Below are positions 8,687 to 20,600 of a DNA stretch of 64,000 bases, piece by piece. A program made the translations under genes and the position numbers. The notes below the pieces were generated by a model, which made no database searches, had not been told where the DNA came from, and worked only from the letters and a program-made list of their open reading frames with translations. The stretch lies in the NCBI GenBank assembly GCA_030425385.1, contig JAUIAH010000001.1, forward strand, positions 372,001-436,000, written 5' to 3'. This stretch comes from Verrucomicrobiia bacterium. GTDB taxonomy: Bacteria; Verrucomicrobiota; Verrucomicrobiia; Verrucomicrobiales; DEV007. How positions within the stretch are numbered: the stretch's first letter is position 1; each line of letters opens with the position of its first letter.

Positions 8687-11600
8687 TTAGTCTTGGACGA
8701 CGCGGGCACGGTAGAATCCTTGCGGACTCGACTCGCCTTCCGTCGTGTGGAGGAACTGGACGCCAGTTCCGTTGCCATTCTCAGCGCCGATGACTTGCCA
8801 GGAATCGGGCTCCAAGGTCTCGGAGAACTCGATTGCATAAGCTTTGCCTTCAACACCGTCGAACTGGATGGTGATCCCTTCCGCAGCACTCTGGATGCTC
8901 TGGATATGGAGATAATCCATCGGGCTATTCGGATCCGTTCCAGCAATGGCTTCCATCACGTCAGCCATGCCGTCACGATCGCTATCAACGAGCTCCTTCA
9001 CAGAGCTGGTCTGAGCGGCAGCCCCGCCTGCGCCGAGGTAATTCACGGCATTCAGGAAGAGATGCTCTCCAAGCTCGGTGAGGTCATAAAGACCCGCCGT
9101 CTCAGAGGTGCGATCCAACTCGCGGCTTCCAGTGAGGAATCCGATGCGTGGTCCAGCCAACACGTTGCCGTTGTTGACCGTCGCGCCTGTAGCGAACTCC
9201 ACGATGGCAGGGCCATTGGCCACTGGCGATCCGTCGTCCGTCACCGAAGCGAGCACGGTGCCGCCCACGATGGCGTTCATGTTGAAGGACACGCCACGCT
9301 CGCCTTCGATGAAGTTGGCGTAGTGCATGGAAGCCACATCAACGCCGTCGAAGATCGGGTGACCGGATTCGTTGGCGACCAAGGAGATGGGACCCGTTGA
9401 GTCGGCCATGGTCGTGCCATCGGTCCAGTTCAACCGGCTGCTGCGCCAAGTGTAGCCACCCAGATTCATGACCGGAGCCGTTACCATCGTGTTCCAGAAT
9501 TCCGCTTCCTCGGCGTAGTTACCAGAGGAAACCGAACGACTGATGATGACGAGATCCGCGGCATTCAGGGCAGCGAGGTCGTCTGCAGTTGGATCGTCCC
9601 GAGTCAACCAACGAGTCACGTTGTGACCATTGGCGGTGAGGAGATCGGTGTAACCCTTGTCAGCCGCTTCCGCGAGCGGTGGATCCGCAGCGGCCGCCGC
9701 TTCGGAGGGACCGTCGGTGTCATGGAAGGACACAAAGACGATGTCCAGGGCAGCAGGTGCCGGAGCAGGATCAACGCCAGCGTCGGCCGCAACTTCCTCA
9801 GCTGTCAGCGCCACATCGAAGATCTTCACTTCGTCGATGAGACCCGTCACCCAGTGAGAAGGATCGGCACGGCGAATGCCGCCAATGGATGTTGTGTCCA
9901 TGTCGCCACCGTATTCCAGGATCTCGGTCTCCAGAACCAACCCATCGGCCACGCCATCAATGTAGATGGTCGCGAAGCCTCCCGCCTGACTCCAGGCGAT
10001 GTGATGCCAGGTGTCATCGAAGGGCATGCCCGTCGTGTGTGGGTGGTTGTAAGGATTGCCGTTGTCGACGGTCCGGATGTAGACATCGAGTGAGTCGTCA
10101 GCACCGTCATTGGCTGTGCCGAGATTGAACAATGGCGTGGTATTCGTGGTGGAACCCTCGGAGATCACGCGCAGGTCGTTCTGACCGGTGCCCTTGATCT
10201 TTGTCCAGAAGGTGATCGTGAAGTTCTCATGGCGGTTGGCCAAGGGACCTTCACCCGCAGGGGCGATATACTCCAACAAGGTCTGATCAGCGTTGCTGAA
10301 GGCAATGGCGTTTCCAGCCGCACCTTCGACGACATTGTCAGCCGTGAGGTTGACGGCGGTCATGTCAGCGCCACCCACAACATCAGGGGAGACACCATCA
10401 GTGATCTCATCCAATGGCCAGTGGTGAATGGGCTGAGGACCACCGGCGCCACCACCTGGGAATGGGCTGGCAGCCAAGGCGGCCACCTCTGCATCCGTGA
10501 GAGCGGTGTTGTAGGTTGCCCAGCCGTGGAGGACAGTGCCGTCACCCACCACGTCAATGGCAGGATCACGAGCACCGAGGACGGTCACTTCGCCAGAGAG
10601 CAATGCAGCGCCACCTGTGGTGCCGGCGAGGGCACCATTGATGTAGAGGCGCGTCTCACCAGCAGCGGAATCTGCCACGTAGACGATGTGGACATCTTCT
10701 CCGAAGACGGAAGGCGTCTCGAAGACATTGTCGGCGACACCGAATTCCGTGGTGCCGAAGACACCCTGCTCGTTCCACTGATCGATCTTCAAGCCCCAGG
10801 CAGCGTTCCCAGCGATTGCTGTGGACGCGCCGCCTTTGACGAAGTTCCCGGCGAACTCATAGGAGGCATCGCCTTCGATCGCCCCGAAGTCGACAATCAT
10901 GGGGCCGGTGAGCGGGCCAGAAGACTGCGCCACGGCTGCCGCCCGTGGATCATCGCCGCCACCAGCACCAGGGATGTAGGGTTTCCCGCCAGCCGCCAGG
11001 TCGGCGATCTCGCCAGCGGAAAGTGCCACGCTCCAGATGCTGAACTCATCGATCATGCCTTGGATGCTGTTGCCACCATCATTAGCGGAACCAATGCTGA
11101 AGCTCAGGAATCCCGCGGGGATGGGTGCCACATTCTCGCCGCTAAAGATCTCCACGCCATCGACGTAGACACCTTTGAACGAACCATCTTTGACGAAGGT
11201 CAAGTGCTGCCAGGTTCCGGCGGTCAAGCCACCAGGACCGCTGATCCGTTGGGAACCCGCATCACAGCACCCTGCGGTGTCGAAGTAGATGTTACCATCA
11301 CCCCATGGCGTGTGCGCTTGAAGGGCACGGTCGCCGGGTTCGGCTGCATCCACCCAGAAGGCGCTGGAGTTGGCAACGGCGTGTAGGTTCTGCCAGAAGC
11401 TCACGGTGAAAGCATCGCTATCCGTGATCGCATGAAGGAGATCAGGATCAGCAATGAGGGTTTGCCCTTCACTGGTCACGCCGAAGTCAATGGCTCCGTC
11501 GCCATCACCACCAGGCCCTTGGCCATAAGCGGCACCGCCCGACAGGGTGGCCACGCTACCCGAAACAAGGTCCACAGGGTCGCCTTCGCCTTGATTGAAG

Positions 11601-14600
11601 TCCCAGTAAGCCAGAAGGCCTTCCGGTGGGCCACTAGCCCCAGCAGCGATCTGTTCCCCAACGGATGGCCCGCCGACGACAAGAAGCACTTCTTCTTCAG
11701 ATAGTGGGCGATTCCACACAGCGACGTCATCGATGAGCCCATTCCACTGGCGACCGTTTCCGCCACCATCAGCGTTCTCACCAATCATCATGGGGAAATC
11801 ATTCCCCTGTGGAGCGCCAGCGGGGCCTTGTCCGGCAAGAACACCGTCCAAGTAGTAAGACGTGCCCACTGCTGGGTCATTGATGATGATCACATTGTGA
11901 ATGGCACCATCATCGACGTCAGGTCCATCGACCATGTCGAAACCGGAGGTGGCATTGCCTTCCTGAGGACCGGCGACTGGACCAAGGTGACTGGTATCGC
12001 CACGGCGATGAACGCGCCAGTTGCTGCCTTCACCCTTGGTGACAATGGCTTGCCAGCTCTTATCGAAGGCATCGACGCGGAACCAAGCGGATACCGCGAA
12101 TCCAGTGCCGTCAGAGAAGTCGAAGAGGTTCTCGTTCTCTTGGGGCGTGATCACGTGCTGGGCTCCGTTGAGGTCGATCCCCTGACCAAACTGCCCTTCG
12201 GCGAATTCAATCGGATCGGCACCGACGGCTTCACCGTGACTATCACCGGCCTTGTCTTCGAGGTCGCCATCGAAGGGGTAGTAAGCGAGAAGCCCTTCAG
12301 CCAGCGGACTTGCTCCGCCTCCGCCACCTTGTTCGTCACCGGCTGCTGGGACGAGCTGATAACCACCGCCGCCGAGGCCGCTTAGGTCATTCTCACTGAC
12401 AATCGTGCCAGCGAATTCAGCATTGTCGCCACCACCGCGCTCGAACTGAACGAGGCGCACTTCATGACGTCCCTTACGCAGGGTGATCGTCGTGGCGTCG
12501 GCACCAGGGGCGCCGCGTGTTCCCACGAACTCATCGACGACTTCACCATTGATGTAGTAGCGCATGCCATCATCAGTCGGGAAGCTGAGGGAGTAGTCAG
12601 CGGTCTCGGTGACCTCGATGGTGGCCGTGGCCTCCATGACGAAGTCTTCCGTGTCGCCTTCCGTTTCCTGTGGCCAGGCCACGTCATCACCGATCGAACC
12701 GGCGGCACCACCCGCATCACCGAAGTTGATGAAGTCGTGCATGGTGGTGTTGTCCGCAGCTGCGGCGATTTCACCGTTAAGGAGCTGCTCAGCCATGTTG
12801 ACGTCCGTGATCTCAACCCCATCAGCTTGAACGATGCGGACTTCCCACTGACCGCCACCGACGAAGATCTCGGGGACGCTGTTGGGATTGCCGTCGCTCG
12901 TGCCATAGGCGTCCTCGTCTCCGAGGGTCCAGCCATCCGCATCGGCATCGATGAAGTTGGCATCGCTAACAATCGGATTGAGACCGAGGCGTTGCTCATC
13001 GGCATTCGAAAGGCCGTCGCCATCAGGGTCGTCTTCCGCATTGGCGATCAGAGAACCGAAGTTGCTCCGTTCGAATGGGTCGAGGAGGCCGTCACCATCG
13101 GAGTCGACGAGACCAGCTTCCTGGATGATTTGCTCAGCGTTCAGCGCGCCGCAGTAGATGCGGACGTCGTCGAGCTGACCGATGAAGTCGCGGTTCTGAT
13201 CGAGGCGAGTAGAGCCAATCAGAATAGGATCATCGCTAGCGGAGAGACCACCAGCTTCACCCGTCGCGACCGCTTGGCCGTTCTGCCAGATGGTCAACGT
13301 TCCGGTCTCAGCTCCATTGTAGGTCCAGGCGTAGTGGGTCCATTGGTCAAGGACGATGGATCCGCCCGAGATGTCGTTGCCCCAGTGACCCTGATGAGGA
13401 GTCGTTCCCCGGGCTCCGTTGTGGAGGACGTTTCCGCTCGCTTGTCCGAAGACCATGGCATCGTTGTTGTCTCCATCACCCAGTGACGTCTGGCGAACCC
13501 AGGCCATCATGGTGTAAGGCGCGTTCTGAATACCGGCTTCGGATGGAATCACTCCCGTATCGACGTAGGTGGAATCGGCTCCATTGCCTTCGGCATTGAA
13601 GTGCATGATGCCAGGACCACCAGCGGATGGGGATGCAGGGATTTCACCGCTTGGCCCACCATGGATCTGATCGCTCACTGCGGGAACCACGAGCGGCATG
13701 TAGGCGCCGATCACATCGGTGGAATTCAGGACCCCATCAGGAGCTCCCTTATTGCCATGGTTGCGAACCGTGGTCGTGATGCCGTCTTCAAACTCGTAGC
13801 GCACGAGCAGGGAAGCCGCCGTGTCCTCGTTGTCGAAGGCACGATGGATCGCGTCCGTGGAGAGCGCTCCTGCGTAGAGCTTCACATCATCAATGAGGCC
13901 TTCGAAGGCACCATCGTTGCGGGAGATCCCGATCAGTAGATTGGAAGGATTGGCCAATCCACGTGGCTGGCTGGAGGACCCCACATGCTCCCCGTCGAGG
14001 AAGATGTCTTGGACTCCGTTCGCGAAGCGCCAGGCGACGTTGTACCACTGGCCAGGCGTCACCACTGCCGACCCACTATTGCTGTCGGAACCCCAGTGAC
14101 CAAAGTGCACTTGGTTGGCACGCAAGCCGTTGTGGAGTGCTTCGTCTGGTGGTGCCAATTGACCGAACACCATGTTGTCGCCTTCAATCGAAGCGGGATT
14201 GATCCGTGCCGTCATCGTGTAGGCCGCAGCGGCACCATTGATACCCAGGGCATCAGAGGTCTGTTGCGTGTCGACATAGATGGCGCCCTCACCATTCACC
14301 CCACCCAGGCGGAGCGATCCGGCGGTGAACAGGGTGTCGCGGAAGAAGTAGAGACCTGGATCCGTCATGATCGTGCCCGAGACGAAGTCGCTCGAACCAC
14401 CAGGCAGATTGGTGTTTCCACCACCGGCGGCGAGACTAGCGGTTCCGAGACCAAAGCTCGCGCCATTGCCACCGGAGAAGTCGTTGCTCTTCTCGCCACT
14501 GGCATGGCCGACGAGGTGACGATCAATCCAGATGGCCAAGCCCTCGGGACCGGAGTCATTGGCGTCGTGCGTGAAGATCAACTCCACCGCACCGGCATCA

Positions 14601-17600
14601 AGGATCTCTTGGCTAAGGGGAGCGCGAGCCGTGATGACGTCGTTGCCACCGTTGCCGACCGAGCGCATGACCAAGGTGCTAGGCGCTTCGTAGACCAAGG
14701 AGGTTCCAATCGTGCCGCCACCTGTCTCGAAGATGAGTTCGGGGCCACCATCCATCTTGGCTTCGAAGTCGACCATCACCCACCAAGTGCCGTCGAGGAG
14801 ATCAGCACCGTCATAGGCTCCATCGAACGTTGGGATCCCGTCAGCGCCCACGAACTCCGTGAAGACTGCGGTAGGCTCACCGAGTGGCGTGGCGATGAGA
14901 CCAGCCAGGTCGTCAGCACCAACCAACACGCCGTCACCAGCCGTGCCTTGGTTCAGAACCACCGTGCTTCCTCCGCCACCTGGAGCCGCCACCAGCAATT
15001 CGATCTCAGCGATCTGCATGCTGTTCGCTGCCGCAGCATCTTTCAGCGTTGGGAAGGTGAGGCGATAGCTCGTGTAGGCGTTCGCGTTGTCGAACAAGAC
15101 CACCTGATTGGCAGAGGTCGCCGGATCGAGGGCGAGATCACCGCCTTCGTTTCGTGCATCAGGCAAGGCCAGACCACCTTCGGCGATCAACTCGAAGTCG
15201 CCACCATTGGCACCTTCGAGGCGGTAGCTTGCAGGGTCACGTTCCACGGCATCGTTCGCCGTGTAGAGGCGGATGCCTTGCACCACAGACTCACCAGCGG
15301 CGGGCGTCACCACGAGACCTGAACCGAGATCGAGGAAGTTGAGATACTTCTGGCCGATGTCGTTGATGGCGTTCTCGACGCCTTCGGCGGCTGGAGGATC
15401 ACCAGCATTTTCGTCATCATCATTCTCACCACTGACCACTTCAACAGAGTCCCCAGGAGCGGTCACATCCACCAATCCAGCAGCGGGATCCGCCAGGATG
15501 TGGTTGATGAGATTCGCCATGAGCTGGGCACCGGTTTCCGTGAGGTCATAGATCCCTGCGGTTTCCGAGGAAACGCCATCGGCCTCGCGGCTACCCGTGA
15601 GGAAGATGTAACGATCACCGGCAAGAACGTTGCCGTTGTTGACCGTCGCGCCCGCGGCAAACTCCGCAATCGCGGGTGCGTTGGCGATGCCTTCACCGTT
15701 ATCGGATACGGAGGCGATCAAGGTTCCCCCAACAATCATGTTGTTGTTGAAGGAGAGGCCACGCTGACCTTCGATCGTTGTCGCATACGCTTGCGAGAGG
15801 TCCACCCCTTCAAGGACGGGATGCCCTTCCGCGTTGGCCACCAACACGATGTCTCCGGTGGAATCCACCATGGTGCCACCGTCCGTCCAGTTCAGACGGC
15901 TGTCGCGCAAGGGATAACCTCCCAAGCTGACCACTGGGGCCGTGACCATCGTGTTCCAGAACTCAGCTTCTTGCTGGTAATTGCCGGAGGACACTGAACG
16001 GCTCAAGATCACCAAATCAGCGGCGTTGTAGACCGCGAGGTCATCCGCGGTCGGATCATCCTTGGTCTGATAACGCGTCACGGTGTGACCCAGGCTCTCG
16101 AGCAAGTTCGTGTAAGCGATGTCGGGAGCTTCCGTGAAACCAGCTCCAGCGGCTGCTTCGGAAGGTCCATCGGTGTGGAAGGAAACGAAGAGGATGTTCT
16201 TCGGCTCCATCCCACCTCCGCCACCACCACCGGCAACGGCTTCGTTGAAGTCGTAGTGTACGAGGAGTTCAGGGGCGCCGTTGTGGGTGGTCGCTGCCTT
16301 GCCGTTCACCGAGAGGTTATCGATCCACACCGTTTCGAAGGCTCCACCGGTGCGGGCACCAATCGCAAAGCGGTCGGTCGCTGCCGGAGTGAAGCCGATG
16401 GCGACGTTCTCATGGTAAGCTTGGCCACCGTAATGGACGCTCACTACACCAGTGCCGTCACCTGTAGGGGTGTAGCTAATATCAACGGGACGGAAGACAC
16501 CGTCGAATTCGTAGATACCACTTCCAACCGCCGTGTTGTTGCCGAGACCAGCAGTGTCGGGCGCACGGACAGAAGAGATGTCTGTGCCATCGACTTTCAC
16601 ATCAATGCCAACGCCGTTCTGGCCACCTTCGGCGTCACCGCCGTTGTCCCAAATGTCGAACGAAACCGTGAGACCCGTTCCTGGACCATCTTCACCGAAC
16701 TCGGCATCATCCGCGATGGGACCGAAGTTGATGGAAAGGCCATCGGCTGGGCGATCACCACCACCTGCAAGAGCAAGGTCCGCGTGGAAGTGGAAACCAC
16801 CGGTGAAGTCGATCACGGGCAACTTGAAGTTGGCGGAGGTGCTACCCACGCCGTCTTCCGTCAGTTGGAGGGCTTCGCCTAGGACTTTGGCGGGACCATT
16901 GTTGGAGAAGATGATCGATCCGTCACCAAGATCGGTCGTGTCATCGGCGATTCCGTTGAAGTTCTGGCTGTAACCAGCGGCTTCGGAACCATCAATACGA
17001 CCGTCGTTGTCGCTGTCTTCGTCGGTGGGATCGGTTCCCATCGTGATTTCATTGGCGTCGCCAAGGCCATCACCATCTGAGTCCGTCACCATGGGGTCCG
17101 TGTTGAACGCAATGACCTCGGAGCCGTCCCAGAGACCGTCACCATCGGTGTCGCGGTTGTTGGGATCCGTGCCAAGGAGCAATTCCGTGGCATCGTTCAG
17201 GCGGTCACCGTCAAGGTCGAGGGTTCCGTCGCGATCGGTCGTTCCGAAGATCTCAATCTCCGCACCGTCTGCCATGCCGTCACCATCGCAGTCCGCATTG
17301 GGTGACTCACAGGCAATTGAGGTGATTTGAGCCGATGAAAGGGCGGCGCAATAGATACGCACATCATCGAGGCAACCGATGAAGTCGCGGTTTTGATCGA
17401 GACGAGTGGTTCCAATAAGGATCGTTCCATCTTCTGCGAATGGACCACGTGCATCGGAGGCAACTTCGGTTCCGTTCACGTAGATCGAAACGGTTCCAGA
17501 GTCATTGCCATCGTAGACCCATGAAATGTGACGCCATTCCTGAAGAACCACACTGCCACCACTGATGTCATTGCCCCAGTGGCCAAGATGAAGCTGCTCA

Positions 17601-20600
17601 CCGCGTGCACCGTTGTGGAGGACGTTACCAGTCGCCTGGCCAAAGACCATGGCATCGGCGTTGTCGCCATCCCCGAGGGCATCTTGGAGAACGCGAGCCA
17701 TCATCGTGTAAGGCGCATTCTTAATTCCCAAGTCTGCAGGAGTCAGGTTGGTGTCCACATAGGTAGCGTCGGCACCATTCGCACTGTCGAAGTAGAGGAA
17801 ACCAGGCCCACCCGTCGAGAGGGTGTTTGGACTGGCGCCCCATGGCGCAGCATTGGTGGTGACCAAGGTCCCGTCGACGACGGCCCCAGCACCTTTAACC
17901 TCCATGCTGAACAGCGTGCCGTCGCAGCCATCACCGTCGAGGCCGTCAGCACCCACAGGGGTGAGGACAACATCCACGGAATCGCCGGTAACCAAGTCAG
18001 CATCCACCGTGATCACATCAGGATCTTGGTTGTTCTCAACAATGGCTTCCGCGATGCGAACGCCGTTATGGTGAACGGCCACCGTGGTGCCGTTGCCACA
18101 ATCATTGTTCTGCTTCTGGCCCGTAGCGGTGATCGTGACCGGCCCGTCGGAAGGTGCGGTGTAGCGACGGATCGCCCACTGATGGAAGGTGTTGTTCGAA
18201 CCGTTCGGATGACCGGACTCCTGGGCGATTGTCGTCCAGGGAACGTTGTCACCATCTTCGTTCGGCTCGTCCCAGGTGCCATTGGCATTGGCCCATGTGT
18301 CCGGGAAAGCGATGAAGTCAGCGGCGGGGTCGTAATCGATCGGGCCGTCAACCTCCATCTCGCGATACCCGTAGGTCCACCCATTCGTGCCTTGCTCGCC
18401 GGCAACCCAATCCTCAAGCGAATTCGCCGAAATGACGTCATCGCCAGCGGCTGGGGCAAGGTTCTTAACCACCAAGCCTTCACCTTCTTCGAACTCGTAG
18501 TGAACCTTCAGCGTGCCTTCGGCGTCAGCACCAGCAAGGTCGGCCGCGCCTTTGACGAGCGAGATGTTCCAGATGTCTACAGACTCGTTGTGGCCACCCA
18601 CGCGAGCAAGGAAGGAGAATCCATGGGAAGGATCACCCGTGAAATCAGGGGTTGGGATGTTGAAGAATTCCGCATTCGTGCGGAGGCCTTCGGTCACGAA
18701 GCTCGCCCCATTGGCAGGATCCCAGGTGAGGGTGGCCGAAGCCGTGACTTTCTCGTTGGGGACAAAGTTGGCGGCATCATTGATCGCCTGGGTGAAAGCA
18801 CCCACAGGAGGATCGTTGTTGATGTCGAGGCCGTTCACTTCAATGCCCACACCGGCATCTTGATTAGGATCATTCCACAGCCAAGTGTCCACTTGGTAGG
18901 AGACGTGCTCGACGCCAGGACCGTAGCCCTCTTCCGCGGGAGCACCGTAGTTGTCGGGACCAGGAATAGCACCGTAGTTCACGGAGAATCCATCCGCAGG
19001 CGTGTTGTCGGCGTCCCCGAGGTTCTCCACGGAGAAATCGAAAGACATCGTCCAACCGCCAGAGCCATCGAAGCCGGGAGGCAGGACAAAGGCAGTGCCA
19101 CCACCGGCGCCGCCGAACTCAGTCAGGCGGAGAGCACCGTTGAGAATGCCGGCACCTGTGGTGTCGCTGCTCAACGTAGAACCATCGCCGAGATCCGTGG
19201 TTCCATCAGCCAGGGCGCTAAAGTCAGGTGCGTATTCCTCGATGGGAACCACACCACTCGAATCGACGGTCACTTCGGCACCGTCCCCTGGGCGTCCGAT
19301 GTTCACGGCAGCCACAAGGCCACCATCACCGTCGGTGAGGATGTAGCCACTCAGGCCAGGATCCGTGGCACCAGCCATCGTGATATCGATGCTTTCGCCA
19401 GCAGCAGTGAAACTTCCGATCACCGAGCTGTTGCCGCGCTGGAACTCACCAGAAGTATTCCCGTTGGCATCAGAAGCGGATTGGAATCGATCGGCGCAGC
19501 AACCACGGGTGTCACCTGCTCCGAGGAGCTGGATCATGTAGTCATTGCCAGCGGTGAGGCCTCCAACGGTGAGATTGAAACCAGCAGCGTTCCAGCTGTG
19601 AGAGTTGTAGACTTCGTTCAATTCTGCGTTTCCGCTATCGCCCCCTTCTACGGTGAAGAAGTCACCATCAGCATTGCCGTTCCCATCGATTTCCATGGGG
19701 GTGAAGGTGACCATAGGACCGCCGATGAGATCACCCGCGCTCGTGTTTGGATTCACATCCTGCCAGGTGATCGCACCATCGCCACCACCCGTAGATCCAG
19801 CACTCATGGCTTCGAGGCTCACGTAGTCATACTGGATCCATGAGGAATCAGCACCACCGGTGCGCTCGATTTCAATGGTATTGGCCCCTTCCGTGATGCC
19901 AAACGCACCCGCATGGAAGCGTTCGCGCACCAGGGTATCCGCCTGGACACCCGCGAGGCTGGCCAATTCGTGGCCGTTGATGCGAATCGAGACGTCATGA
20001 CTACCTTCGATGCCTTCGGCGGCTCCGAGGCAGCAGTAGTCGAGATTCAGGCGAAGTTCGGTGCTGGGATCAGCAACCGCAGCGCTCGCATTGAAGTGGA
20101 TGCGGTTGGTGGGATCACCAGGAGTGTGTGCGCGGTCGAAGTTTGTCCATGGTTCATCGGCAGCAACTTCACCGATGGGATCAGGATAGGTCCCGGCGAA
20201 GTAGTAGTCGTCATCCTGGGCTTCTGCTGAACCAGGCGCTTCGTCGACACCGGTTTCTTGAGAGAATTCCGCTTGGTTGCCATTGGCAGGATCACCGATG
20301 ATCCAAAGCTGTTCAAAGGGCGCCTCCAAGGTCACCAAGGCCGTTTCGCTTGGAGTCTTCCCAAAGACCACGGAATGGGCACCAAGACCGCCCCAGCCTT
20401 TCTGGCCAGCTTGGCCGTCATCAGGATTGTCACCATCGTTGATGGTCATGCCCAAGCCCAGCTGCGTGCCGGGGGTGAGCGCATCAAGGCCCACAGACGC
20501 GGCGGGCAGCTTGATTTCGTACACCGTCTGTGTGCCGTTACGCGTGATGGCCACTTCGGAACCGCCAGGACCGGCTTCGTCGTGGATCACAGGGTCACCC

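Noticed and set aside
17528..19843. Long plus-strand frame (771 codons) opposite the giant gene
   Set aside because: It is antisense to clear LamG and lectin-like domains, has biased low-information composition and arises from codon bias on the other strand. The same holds for 10229-11386, 12464-13486 and 13985-15322.
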